Assembly: GCA_958349075.1 (NCBI GenBank)
Contig: CATWBR010000086.1
Coordinates: 1 to 12,460, forward strand
Origin: an uncultured Clostridium sp.
Lineage (GTDB): Bacteria; Bacillota; Clostridia; Lachnospirales; Lachnospiraceae
Direction: 5' to 3'
DNA length: 12,460 nt
Shown in pieces: positions 1 to 7,879 of this stretch (its first letter is position 1; each line of letters opens with the position of its first letter). The notes under the pieces were generated by a model that worked only from the letters and a program-made list of their open reading frames with translations, was not told where the DNA came from and made no database searches. The position numbers were made by a program, and so were the translations under genes.

Positions 1-202
1 TGCGCTTCACAAGCGGGAGCGTGTCCCCGAAGGAATTTTTTTCTCCGGATTCCCCTCACCATAACCAGCCACCGGGACTGAAGACTCATATCCAACCTCC
101 CACTACCCCGTCCGCCGTCTTACAGAGGCGTCCTCGCATCTCAATTAAATCCTTATTTCATACCTAAGCGTCAACAATAGTAAGAAACCCCGTCCAAACG
201 GG
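1..202. other. Intergenic/unassigned left edge, no convincing gene
   Basis: I recognise no gene here. The only coding hint is on the minus strand: an ATG at 89-87 preceded by GGGAGG (complement of 96-101, 6 nt spacing) opens a frame that stays open to the left edge (29 codons, starting MSLQSRWLVMVRG, basic and unrecognised). It is too short to call as a gene. A small imperfect inverted repeat (AACCCCGT/ACGGGTT, about 186-204) lies just upstream of and overlaps the -35 of the leuS promoter. It has no clear U-tract on either strand. Confidence 0.5.
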
Positions 203-231
203 TTGACATCCCCCGGTGATTATGTTAAATT
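203..231 (+). promoter_or_regulatory. Sigma-A promoter for the T-box leader and leuS
   Basis: A perfect -35 TTGACA (203-208) is followed by a 17-bp spacer and a -10 TAAATT (226-231). A TG dinucleotide at 223-224 one base upstream makes it an extended -10. Transcription would start near 238, just before the T-box stem I sequences. Confidence 0.75.
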
Positions 232-237
232 ATTGTT

Positions 238-576
238 TAGCATAAATGCAAAGATAAGGAATAGTAGACTGAATGACATACCAGAGAGCTGCCGGCAGGT
301 GCGAGGCAGATATGAATATTTCAGTTGAACTCGCCTTGGAGCAGCCTGTTGAAGGGAAGATGCACGGACATTCCGTCCGGTGTGTGGAACTTCCTGTGTA
401 GGCAGAGCCGGGATCCGGCCGTTATATGGAGTGAAAGAGCATACCGTTTACCGCAAAGGCCGGACCGGCCGGAATCATGAAACCTGCGGAACAATAACCG
501 GTGTGAAATAGAGTGGTACCGCGTAGCGTGTAATATTGCCCTGCGTCTCTATGATGATAGAGATGCGGGCTTTTTT
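238..576 (+). promoter_or_regulatory. T-box riboswitch leader (tRNA-Leu responsive)
   Basis: This untranslated leader senses uncharged tRNA and controls transcription into leuS. Visible parts in order: AGAGAG and GCCGGCAGGTGCGAGGCAG (283-309), which are the conserved AG-bulge and distal-loop sequences of stem I; the specifier region GAACTCGCC, in which CTC (330-332) is a leucine codon; several GC-rich hairpins (about 400-480); and the T-box proper, GAGTGGTACCGCG (511-523). The U in TGGT fits the A discriminator base of tRNA-Leu. ATAGAG (508-513) can pair with CTCTAT (547-552) to form the antiterminator. The same CTCTAT pairs with ATAGAG (557-562) in the terminator, so the two states exclude each other. 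The leader 5' end is inferred from the promoter. Confidence 0.93.
538..576 (+). terminator. T-box regulated intrinsic terminator
   Basis: GCCCTGCGTCTCTAT pairs with ATAGAGATGCGGGC (one bulged T, one G-U pair, loop GATG) and is followed by TTTTTT (571-576). Its left arm overlaps the 3' half of the antiterminator, so reading into leuS depends on uncharged tRNA-Leu. Confidence 0.93.
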
Positions 577-658
577 CGATCATAGGGAAGTGCTCTATGA
601 TAGAAAAAGCCATCCGGGCAGGATGCGCCGCATATAAATTGAAACAGGAGGAAATGAA

Positions 659-3070
659 ATGTCACAGTACAATCATACCGCCATTGAGAAGAAATGGCGT
701 GAAAACTGGGAAAAGAACCCGATCAACGTAAATGACGGGGAGAAGGAAAAATACTACTGCCTTGATATGTTCCCATATCCGTCGGGAAGCGGCCTTCACG
801 TGGGACACTGGAGGGGATATGTCATCTCGGATGTGTGGAGCCGTTATCAGTTATTAAAGGGAAAATATGTGATCCATCCGATGGGCTGGGATGCGTTCGG
901 CCTTCCGGCAGAGAACTATGCCATCAAGATGGGCGTCCATCCGGCTATCTCCACTGCGGAGAATGTAAAGAATATCAAACGCCAGATCGGCGAGATTGCA
1001 GCAATCTATGACTGGGATATGGAGGTTAACACCACGGATCCCGGATTTTATAAATGGACCCAGTGGATTTTCGTTCAGATGTTCAAAAAAGGACTTGCCT
1101 ATGAGAAGGAATTCCCGATCAACTGGTGCCCGTCCTGTAAGACAGGCCTTGCCAACGAGGAAGTCGTAAACGGCTGCTGCGAACGCTGCGGAACCGCCGT
1201 GACAAAGAAAAACCTGCGCCAGTGGATGCTCAAAATCACAGCATATGCAGAGCGTCTCTTAAACGATCTCGACAAGCTTGACTGGCCGGAGAAGGTAAAG
1301 AAGATGCAGACCGACTGGATTGGCAAATCTTACGGAGCCGAAGTAGACTTTAAGGTGGAAGGAAGAGACGAGAAGATTACGGTCTATACGACAAGGCCCG
1401 ACACCCTTTACGGTGCGACATTTATGGTTCTTGCTCCTGAGCACAGCCTGGCAAAGAGCCTGGCTACGGATGAGACAAGGGAAGAAGTGGAGAAATACAT
1501 TTTCGACGCCTCGATGAAATCCAATGTGGATCGTCTCCAGGATAAAGAAAAGACAGGCGTGTTTACCGGATCCTATGCAATCAACCCGTTAAACGGAGAA
1601 AAGACGCCTATCTGGCTGTCCGACTATGTACTGGCGGATTACGGTACGGGAGCCATCATGTGTGTTCCGGCCCACGACGACCGTGACTTTGAGTTTGCTA
1701 AAAAATTCAATATCCCGATTGTCCAGGTTATCGCAAAGGACGGCCGGGAAATCGAGAACATGACGGAGGCCTATACCGAGGCAAGCGGAGTCATGATCAA
1801 TTCCGGCGAGTGGAACGGCATGGAGTCGTCCGTGCTCAAACAGGAAGCTCCCGCCATGATCGAGGAGAGAGGCCTGGGCAAAAAGACGGTCAATTATAAA
1901 CTGCGTGACTGGGTATTCTCCCGCCAGCGTTACTGGGGAGAGCCAATCCCGATCATCCACTGCCCGAACTGCGGCAACGTACCGGTACCGGAGGATCAGC
2001 TTCCGCTAGAGCTTCCGAAGGTGGAGAGCTACCAGCCGACAGGAACCGGTGAATCACCTCTTGCAGGGATTGACGAGTGGGTTAACACCACATGCCCCTG
2101 CTGTGGCGCGCCTGCAAAGAGAGAAACGAATACCATGCCTCAGTGGGCAGGTTCCTCCTGGTATTTCCTCCGCTATGTGGACAGCAAAAATAATGACGAA
2201 TTGGTTTCCAGGGAAAAAGCAGACAAATATCTGCCGGTAGATATGTATATCGGCGGTGTAGAGCATGCGGTCCTTCATCTGCTCTACTCCCGTTTCTATA
2301 CGAAGTTCCTCTGCGACATTGGCGCCATCGACTTTGATGAACCGTTTAAGAAGCTGTTTAACCAGGGTATGATCACCGGCAAGAACGGTATCAAGATGAG
2401 TAAATCCAAGGGTAATGTGGTATCACCCGACGATCTGGTGCGTGACTACGGCTGTGACTCGCTGCGTCTCTATGAATTATTCGTAGGACCGCCCGAGCTG
2501 GATGCCGAGTGGGACGACAGGGGAATTGAAGGTGTATCGCGTTTCCTGAACCGTTTCCACAACCTTGTAATGGAAAATAAGGACAAGGACATTAAAGCAA
2601 CGAAGGAAATGACGAAACTCCGTCATAAGCTGGTGTTTGACATTGAGCAGAGATTTGAGCAGTTCAGCCTGAACACCGTAATCTCGGGATTCATGGAGTA
2701 CAACAACAAGCTCATCGATCTGGCTAAGAAAGAGGGCGGAATTGATAAAGACACCCTCAGGACATTTGTAATCCTTCTGGCCCCGTTTGCGCCTCACCTC
2801 GGTGAAGAACTGTGGCAGGTGCTGGGCGGTACGGACAGCGTATTCCACGAGACATGGCCGGAATGCGATCCGGAGCTGATGAAAGACGATGAGAAAGAGA
2901 TTGCCGTCCAGATCAACGGCAAGACAAGGGCCGTCGTAACACTTCCGGCCGACGTATCCAAAGAAGATGCGATTGCAGCCGGCAAAGAGGCGCTAAAAGA
3001 CAAACTGACCGGAAATGTAGTGAAAGAAATTTATGTACCTGGCCGAATTGTCAACATCGTTATGAAATAA
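659..3070 (+). CDS. leuS: Leucyl-tRNA synthetase
   Basis: This class I aminoacyl-tRNA synthetase (803 aa) attaches leucine to tRNA-Leu in the cytoplasm and hydrolyses mischarged products in its CP1 domain. The HIGH motif is H47-V-G-H50. A first zinc site has C157, C160, C174 and C177. The editing domain shows T244-T-R-P-D-T249 and the GTGAIMCVPAHDDRD block (329-343), whose last Asp matches the editing aspartate of bacterial LeuRS. A second Cys set is C435/C438 and C479/C482, KMSKS is at 579-583, and the anticodon-binding and C-terminal domains follow. Length is normal for a bacterial LeuRS. The ATG at 659 has AGGAGG (646-651) 7 nt upstream; the ATG at 654 is out of frame. The gene stands alone between its T-box leader and a terminator, so tRNA-Leu charging is its evident control. 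Confidence 0.98.
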   Translation: MSQYNHTAIEKKWRENWEKNPINVNDGEKEKYYCLDMFPYPSGSGLHVGHWRGYVISDVWSRYQLLKGKYVIHPMGWDAFGLPAENYAIKMGVHPAISTAENVKNIKRQIGEIAAIYDWDMEVNTTDPGFYKWTQWIFVQMFKKGLAYEKEFPINWCPSCKTGLANEEVVNGCCERCGTAVTKKNLRQWMLKITAYAERLLNDLDKLDWPEKVKKMQTDWIGKSYGAEVDFKVEGRDEKITVYTTRPDTLYGATFMVLAPEHSLAKSLATDETREEVEKYIFDASMKSNVDRLQDKEKTGVFTGSYAINPLNGEKTPIWLSDYVLADYGTGAIMCVPAHDDRDFEFAKKFNIPIVQVIAKDGREIENMTEAYTEASGVMINSGEWNGMESSVLKQEAPAMIEERGLGKKTVNYKLRDWVFSRQRYWGEPIPIIHCPNCGNVPVPEDQLPLELPKVESYQPTGTGESPLAGIDEWVNTTCPCCGAPAKRETNTMPQWAGSSWYFLRYVDSKNNDELVSREKADKYLPVDMYIGGVEHAVLHLLYSRFYTKFLCDIGAIDFDEPFKKLFNQGMITGKNGIKMSKSKGNVVSPDDLVRDYGCDSLRLYELFVGPPELDAEWDDRGIEGVSRFLNRFHNLVMENKDKDIKATKEMTKLRHKLVFDIEQRFEQFSLNTVISGFMEYNNKLIDLAKKEGGIDKDTLRTFVILLAPFAPHLGEELWQVLGGTDSVFHETWPECDPELMKDDEKEIAVQINGKTRAVVTLPADVSKEDAIAAGKEALKDKLTGNVVKEIYVPGRIVNIVMK

Positions 3071-3151
3071 GTGTAATGAATTAAGGATTCGATTGTGATA
3101 AAAGAATGAACCGTATGCCCATGGGTTTTTCATTGCAAATCAATCAAACCG

Positions 3152-3188
3152 CGCAGGCAATGCAGTAAAAACATTGCCTGCGAATTTT
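3152..3188 (+). terminator. leuS intrinsic terminator
   Basis: A perfect 11-bp stem (CGCAGGCAATG 3152-3162, CATTGCCTGCG 3172-3182) with a 9-nt loop is followed by AATTTTGT. A weaker imperfect hairpin ending in TTTTT lies just upstream (about 3109-3130) and may act as a first stop. Confidence 0.85.
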
Positions 3189-3197
3189 GTATAAAAG

Positions 3198-3226
3198 CAG
3201 ACTTTTTTTCAAAACTATGGTAAAAT
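3198..3226 (+). promoter_or_regulatory. Probable extended -10 promoter for the GGDEF gene
   Basis: TGG-TAAAAT (3218-3226) forms an extended -10. The -35 is poor (CAGACT, 3198-3203, 17-bp spacer), as is common for extended -10 promoters. It lies in an AT-rich stretch between the leuS terminator and the gene start, where a promoter is needed. Confidence 0.6.
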
Positions 3227-3257
3227 ATAAACAAAATAAGTAAATGAGGCAGAAAAA

Positions 3258-4880
3258 ATGAGTATTCCGGGGGAAGAGCTTATGGAGGCGTCAAAACGAA
3301 GGGGAAAACGCAAAAGGTTTTTTTTTGCAGTTATTATTATGGTTGTGAACATAGTGGTTGTACTGGCAGTCGGCAGAGTGGAACGAAATACGATCAATAA
3401 AAGCCTGATGGATCACGCGATGAGTGCAAAGGTTGGTTTTGAAGATGTCATGAACGATTATGAGCGCTCTTTCAGGCTGTTTGTGCAGATGATGTCCCGT
3501 GAAATTGAAAACAATCCGGATCCCGATATCATATGGGATTATCTGAAAAATATCTACATGAAGCTTCTTGATATCGAGGGGGAGACGTACGTCGGCCTGT
3601 ATATGTATTATCAGGGCCGGTACCTTTATAGCTGGGATACGCCGTATTCCGTCTACGAGGAGAGCGGTTATGTGGCAACGGAACGTCCCTGGTATAGGGA
3701 TGCGGAGGCCGGGATGGGAGGAATCGTTTTTACTCCGCCCTATATGAGCTATGCAAACCACTACATATTGACGACCATTTCCCAGCTCCAGCCGGATGGT
3801 GAGACGGTATTTGCCTATGATATCAAGATGGCCGATATCCAGAGCCTGGTTACTTCCATTGAGCAGTACAAAAATGGCCAGATGATGGTGTGCGACGACA
3901 GCGGCACCGTAATCGGAAGCACCAAAGAAGAGTATCTGGGGGGAGATTTATATTCAACCCTTGATGAGGCGGCCTCGGCGGTGGAGACGGCGAAGAATGA
4001 ACTTGCCGGGATTGCCGATCAGGATTCGGAGGAAGCGGTCAAGCTGAGAGAGACTGCAGATTCCGCAGCCGCTTTTTACGGATTCCGCAGCCAGTTTGAG
4101 GGCGGCTTGCAGGCGGTCAGCCAAGGCAGCGGGAAAACGGTACCCTTTAAGATGGACGGAAAGAAATATTACGGCTGCCTGATGAAGGGAAACGGATTTG
4201 ATTTCCTGGTCTTTGTTCCGGCCGCCTCCATACTTACCGCGACGATGGACGTCTGGCTGATCCCGATTCTCGTCACGGAACTGCTGCTTATCTACGTCCT
4301 GAGCCGTGTCAGCGTAGACCAGAAAAACCGGGAGCTGAAGTCTGCTTATGTTGAACTTGGACAGACGCAGAGGCGTCTTGAGATTGCCCTGAGCGCCGCC
4401 CAGAAGGCAGCGGCGGTCGATGACCTGACCGGAATGATGAATCTCAGATCCTTCCGCAAAGAGATGAATGAAGTTCTGGAGACAACAGGACAGAGCGGCA
4501 TCCTGATTATGATAGACGGGGATCATTTTAAACAGATCAATGATAATTACGGGCACAGCGTGGGAGATGAAGTGATTAAACTGACTGCACAGATGATCAT
4601 CGGCCGTATCAGGACAATTGACCTTGCGTCCAGACTCCACGGCGATGAATTCGCCATCTTTGTCGCCCACACTTCGGATTATTCCGTTGCGGAAAAGATC
4701 ATGAAGGATATCAATGAAACATTGGCTGCCGAGGCTAAAAGAAGAAATATGCCGTCTATTACCCTGTCAGCCGGCGCTTCGGTCGTCAACCCCGGTGATA
4801 AATACTCGGTGGTTGCAAAGGCGGCGGATGCGGCTCTGTATGTGGCAAAAGAGTCGCACAACGGAGGATTCTCCTGCTGA
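3258..4880 (+). CDS. Membrane dCache-type sensor with GGDEF (diguanylate cyclase) domain
   Basis: This 540-aa protein probably makes c-di-GMP in response to an extracellular ligand. A basic N-terminus (KRRGKRKR) precedes TM1 (about 21-39). An extracytoplasmic Cache-like sensor follows (about 40-320), with the typical RPWYRDA stretch and an Ala/Glu-rich helical insert (about 234-275). TM2 (about 331-348) leads into a signalling helix (about 350-387). The GGDEF domain begins at D388-D-L-T-G392, has metal-binding D420-G-D422 followed by HFKQIND, and ends at the C-terminus. The signature reads H461-G-D-E-F465 rather than GGDEF. The product-inhibition I-site R452-T-I-D455 sits at the canonical spacing before it. 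No EAL or HD-GYP domain is present. The start at 3258 has only a weak GAGG site 9 nt upstream; ATG 3282 (M9), behind GGGGGAAGAG, is an alternative. Monocistronic by flanking signals. Activity is likely but the His substitution leaves doubt. Confidence 0.92.
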   Translation: MSIPGEELMEASKRRGKRKRFFFAVIIMVVNIVVVLAVGRVERNTINKSLMDHAMSAKVGFEDVMNDYERSFRLFVQMMSREIENNPDPDIIWDYLKNIYMKLLDIEGETYVGLYMYYQGRYLYSWDTPYSVYEESGYVATERPWYRDAEAGMGGIVFTPPYMSYANHYILTTISQLQPDGETVFAYDIKMADIQSLVTSIEQYKNGQMMVCDDSGTVIGSTKEEYLGGDLYSTLDEAASAVETAKNELAGIADQDSEEAVKLRETADSAAAFYGFRSQFEGGLQAVSQGSGKTVPFKMDGKKYYGCLMKGNGFDFLVFVPAASILTATMDVWLIPILVTELLLIYVLSRVSVDQKNRELKSAYVELGQTQRRLEIALSAAQKAAAVDDLTGMMNLRSFRKEMNEVLETTGQSGILIMIDGDHFKQINDNYGHSVGDEVIKLTAQMIIGRIRTIDLASRLHGDEFAIFVAHTSDYSVAEKIMKDINETLAAEAKRRNMPSITLSAGASVVNPGDKYSVVAKAADAALYVAKESHNGGFSC

Positions 4881-4892
4881 TGAAAAGGAATT

Positions 4893-4942
4893 CCAACAAA
4901 AACCTGTGTCCCTGCGAATGCCGGGGCGCAGGTTTTTGTTGG
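4893..4942 (+). terminator. Strong intrinsic terminator after the GGDEF gene
   Basis: The flanks CCAACAAAAACCTG (4893-4906) and CAGGTTTTTGTTGG (4929-4942) are a perfect 14-bp inverted repeat. The hairpin core is CCTGTGTCCC/GGGGCGCAGG with two G-U pairs and a 10-nt loop, followed by TTTTTGTT. The matching A-tract on the 5' side would also let it work on the other strand. Confidence 0.92.
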
Positions 4943-4993
4943 ATTGTATGGCGGTAAACAGCCGCCGGATTTTTATTGCAAGAAAATCGTAAA

Positions 4994-5022
4994 TGGAAAA
5001 CGGATATTTTTTGTGTTATGAT
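4994..5022 (+). promoter_or_regulatory. Promoter for the Fe-S protein gene cluster
   Basis: The -10 is TATGAT (5017-5022) with TG at 5014-5015 (extended -10). A -35 TGGAAA (4994-4999, 4 of 6 consensus) lies at a 17-bp spacer. It sits between the preceding terminator and the gene at 5058. Confidence 0.7.
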
Positions 5023-5057
5023 ATAAAATATGACTTATCAGGAAAGGACTGACAGAA

Positions 5058-6380
5058 ATGGGACACATTACATCAAAGGATGCCCACAAGAGCCTGGAAG
5101 AACGCATCAACTGGTTCACCCAGGGCGCGCCGGCATCGGATACGCTTTATAAAATTTTACAGGTGCTTTTTACGGAGAAGGAAGCCAGGGTTATGGCCAT
5201 GCTTCCCGTAAGGCCCTTTACACTAAAGAGGGCGGCTCATATCTGGAATACTTCAGAGGCAAAGGCGGAGAAGGTTCTCGACCATCTCTGTGAAAAGGCG
5301 CTTCTGGTAGATTCCTGGCATAATGGGGTCAGAAAGTTTGTGATTCCGCCGCCAATGGCCGGATTTTTCGAGTTTGCCCTGATGCGCACCAGGGGGGATA
5401 TTGATCAGAAATACCTGAGTGAGCTTTACTATCAGTACATGAATGTGGAGGAAGACTTTGTAAAGGATCTTTTCTATGCGACGGAGACTAAACTGGGCCG
5501 GGTGTTTGTCCAGGAACCGGTGCTCGGCAATGAGAACATGAGCCATATTCTGGACTATGAGAGGGCCAGACATATTGTGGAGGAAGCGGATTATATCGGT
5601 CTGGGACTCTGCTACTGCCGCCACAAAGCGGCTCATACAGGTCATCCCTGTGAGATAGACGCTCCGCTCGATGTCTGTTTAACCTTCGGCAATGTGGCGC
5701 GTTCCCTGGCGGAGCATGGGGGACATGCCAGGCTGATTTCCAAAGAAGAGGCCATGGATGCCCTGGAACGTTCCTATGACGCCAATCTGGTGCAGATTGG
5801 GGAAAACGTGAGGGAATATCCGGCATTTGTCTGCAACTGCTGCGGATGCTGCTGTGAGGCTCTCCAGGCCGCCAGGCGGTTTGCCCCGATGCAGCCGGTG
5901 GCGACGACGAATTATATTCCGGCAATCGATGGGAAGACCTGTATCGGCTGCGGAAAATGCGCCAAAGTCTGTCCGGTGCTGGCGATTCGGATGGAGGATG
6001 AGTTATCTCCGGAGACAGGCGGGAAGACGGGCAGGAAGAAGGCGGTTGTGGACAGGGATGTCTGTCTCGGCTGCGGCGTCTGCGTGAGAAACTGCCCGGT
6101 GGGAGCCATCCAACTTGAGAAACGGCCTGTACAGATTATCACGCCGGTCAACAGCACGCACCGTTTTGTGCTGCAGGCAATTGAGAAGGGAACTTTGCAG
6201 AACCTGATATTTGACAATGAGGCATTTGCCAACCACAGGGCCATGGCCGCGGTTTTCGGGACCATCCTGAAACTGCCGCCCGTAAAGCAGGCTCTGGCAA
6301 GCAAGCAGTTTAAATCCATTTATCTGGACAAGCTGCTCTCCGCACAGATAGAAAAGCAGAAGGCGGAACAGAAGAGATAG
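5058..6380 (+). CDS. Winged-helix, Cys-rich, 2x[4Fe-4S] ferredoxin-domain protein
   Basis: This 440-aa cytoplasmic protein (no signal or membrane segment) probably carries electrons or senses redox state; its substrate is unknown. Residues about 28-98 look like a winged-helix domain (helices, then a basic VRKFVIPPP wing). The middle part has a Cys/His cluster: C185-Y-C187-R-H, then H193, H196, C198 and C207, and later C259-N-C-C-G-C-C-C266. Two classical [4Fe-4S] motifs follow: C295-IG-C298-GK-C301-AKV-C305-P and C336-LG-C339-GV-C342-VRN-C346-P. The C-terminus (about 365-440) is helical and ends in a charged tail. The start ATG has AAAGGA (5043-5048) 9 nt upstream. It is the first gene after its promoter. 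Similar proteins are usually labelled 4Fe-4S binding protein. The winged helix could bind DNA or be purely structural, so I do not claim a regulator. Confidence 0.88.
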   Translation: MGHITSKDAHKSLEERINWFTQGAPASDTLYKILQVLFTEKEARVMAMLPVRPFTLKRAAHIWNTSEAKAEKVLDHLCEKALLVDSWHNGVRKFVIPPPMAGFFEFALMRTRGDIDQKYLSELYYQYMNVEEDFVKDLFYATETKLGRVFVQEPVLGNENMSHILDYERARHIVEEADYIGLGLCYCRHKAAHTGHPCEIDAPLDVCLTFGNVARSLAEHGGHARLISKEEAMDALERSYDANLVQIGENVREYPAFVCNCCGCCCEALQAARRFAPMQPVATTNYIPAIDGKTCIGCGKCAKVCPVLAIRMEDELSPETGGKTGRKKAVVDRDVCLGCGVCVRNCPVGAIQLEKRPVQIITPVNSTHRFVLQAIEKGTLQNLIFDNEAFANHRAMAAVFGTILKLPPVKQALASKQFKSIYLDKLLSAQIEKQKAEQKR

Positions 6381-6411
6381 ACACAAAAGACAACACAAGA
6401 GGGAGGACTTG

Positions 6412-6888
6412 ATGCCCAGATTATTAATTAAACAGAGAGTGTTTTCATGGAGCGATACTTATGATGTATACGGTGAGGATGAGAGTCCCAGGTATTTTGT
6501 GAAAGCCGAATTCCTGTCGCTGACCCATCAGATCCACGTCTATGACAGCCGGACGGGGGAAGAACTCGGTGCGGTCAGGGAGGCCTTTTTAACGCTGATG
6601 CCGAGATTTGAAATCGAGATCCGAGGACAGATTATGGGACAGGTTGAAAAGCGTTTTACGCTGTTCAGGCCCAAATATGAGGTCGATTTTAACGGATGGC
6701 GGGTGGAAGGAGATTTCCTGGGATGGGATTACGGCATTTATAATGAGTGTTCGGCCATCATGCACATTGAAAAGGAATTTCTGCACTGGGGTGACACCTA
6801 TGTGCTGCAATACGACGATCCGGAGGATGAACTTCTGGGCCTGATGTTAGTTATTGCAATCGACGCGGCAAACTGCAGTAATGGATAA
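6412..6888 (+). CDS. LURP-one-related (tubby-like fold) family protein
   Basis: This 158-aa soluble protein resembles the bacterial LURP-one-related family (PF04525 type, like Bacillus YxjI), which has the tubby-like beta-barrel fold and no settled biochemical role; phospholipid or membrane association is suspected by analogy with scramblase and tubby. Family marks: the opening MPRLLIKQRVFSWSDTYDVY, alternating beta strands, W96-R-V-E-G-D-F102, W126-G-D-T-Y130, and the closing VIAIDA strand. Length is normal for the family. GGGAGG (6401-6406) stands 5 nt before ATG 6412; the TTG at 6409 immediately upstream is in frame but less likely. It starts 31 bp after the Fe-S gene, so it probably shares that transcript. 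Confidence 0.85.
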   Translation: MPRLLIKQRVFSWSDTYDVYGEDESPRYFVKAEFLSLTHQIHVYDSRTGEELGAVREAFLTLMPRFEIEIRGQIMGQVEKRFTLFRPKYEVDFNGWRVEGDFLGWDYGIYNECSAIMHIEKEFLHWGDTYVLQYDDPEDELLGLMLVIAIDAANCSNG

Positions 6889-6954
6889 ATATGGCAAATG
6901 CCATAGCGTAAAACTGATAACACGGTAAGAGAAAGAACGGCTGAGCATGGACAG

Positions 6955-6960
6955 AAAGGA
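6955..6960 (+). promoter_or_regulatory. Ribosome binding site choosing the L,D-transpeptidase start
   Basis: AAAGGA lies 10 nt before ATG 6971. The upstream in-frame ATG at 6947 has no comparable site, which favours the shorter form. Confidence 0.55.
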
Positions 6961-6970
6961 ATTTGCCCTG

Positions 6971-7804
6971 ATGAGAAAGAGGTACAGAGGAACATATAAA
7001 TTGTATAAAACAATCTGCGTGGCGGGACTTGCCGGGATGATTCTTGCGGCTGCAGGTTCCCGGACCGCATTCGCCGCAGAGAACAGCGGCCAGGCGTACG
7101 GACCGGCCTGGGAGAGTGAGCAGAAGAAAGCCGGCCTCCTCCCGGAACAGTCCGGAAACATCGAAAATGGAGAGGCCGCCGTCCAATATAACGGAGACGT
7201 CAACACGTTAAAAGCGGCCAGGGAGGCCTCCCAGCTTATTGTGGCGGTGGGAAATCCGGCCGATCCCGCGCTGGGAACCCTGACCTGGTATAAAAAGAAC
7301 CAGGATGGAGTTCTCACAACCGTATTTTCCGTTCCGGCGGTGAGCGGAATGAACGGCATTTCGGCAGATAAAAAAGAGGGGGACAAGAAAACACCGGCAG
7401 GCGTTTACTCCTTTACCATGGCTTTCGGAATGAAAGATAACCCCGGAAGTATTCTGCCCTATCATAAGGTGGTAAACGGAGATCATTTCGTGGATGACGG
7501 AAACAGCCGGTATTACAACCGCCTTGTCAATGAATTTGAGGTCCAGAAGGACTGGACTTCCTCCGAGAACCTGATACGACAGGCGCCGCATTACAACTAT
7601 GCCCTGGTCCTGAATTACAACGACGGTTATGTGCCTGGAAAGGGGTCCGCCATCTTTCTGCACTGTCCGAAGGTTGCCAATAACACGGGAACCTCCGGCT
7701 GTATCAGCATACCGGAGGAATATATGAAAGAGCTGGTACGGAACGTGGATCAGAACACGAAGATTATCGTAGTCCAGGAGGAAAAAGATCTGGCCGCGTA
7801 TTAA
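6971..7804 (+). CDS. Secreted YkuD-type L,D-transpeptidase
   Basis: This 277-aa exported protein probably acts on peptidoglycan stem peptides (3-3 cross-linking or protein/amino-acid exchange). The N-terminus has a basic RKRYRGTYKLYK region, a hydrophobic core (about 14-28) and a likely signal-peptidase site near AFA-AE. A low-complexity stretch precedes the catalytic domain (about 78-275), which shows a DKKEGDKKTPAGVYSF segment. The active site has H231 (FLHCP), then S242-G-C244 in NNTGTSGCISIP; C244 is the predicted nucleophile. The motif lacks the Arg of the common GC[IV]R form and resembles the less-studied TxGC[IV][AS] branch (COG3786-like, inferred). It has no LysM or other wall-binding domain. 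ATG 6947 would add eight residues. The 82-bp gap upstream holds a small ATGGCA/TGCCAT hairpin (6891-6904) and no clear terminator. Confidence 0.88.
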   Translation: MRKRYRGTYKLYKTICVAGLAGMILAAAGSRTAFAAENSGQAYGPAWESEQKKAGLLPEQSGNIENGEAAVQYNGDVNTLKAAREASQLIVAVGNPADPALGTLTWYKKNQDGVLTTVFSVPAVSGMNGISADKKEGDKKTPAGVYSFTMAFGMKDNPGSILPYHKVVNGDHFVDDGNSRYYNRLVNEFEVQKDWTSSENLIRQAPHYNYALVLNYNDGYVPGKGSAIFLHCPKVANNTGTSGCISIPEEYMKELVRNVDQNTKIIVVQEEKDLAAY

Positions 7805-7879
7805 AAAGGAAGAAAAGTAAGAAGTGAGATGGCACCATTTCCCCTGCTGTATCGGCGCCGGAACGGGAGGCTGAAAAAG

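Noticed and set aside
422..613. 63-codon minus-strand frame over the T-box leader
   Set aside because: It lies across structured RNA elements (T-box and terminator) that explain the sequence completely.
3954..4670. 238-codon minus-strand open frame inside the GGDEF gene
   Set aside because: It is fully antisense to a clear sensor-GGDEF coding sequence, has no ribosome site or family resemblance, and reflects codon bias of the real gene.
4714..4992. 92-codon plus-strand frame overlapping the GGDEF 3' end and its terminator
   Set aside because: It is out of frame with the real gene, runs through the terminator hairpin, and looks Arg/Cys-rich as shifted frames do.
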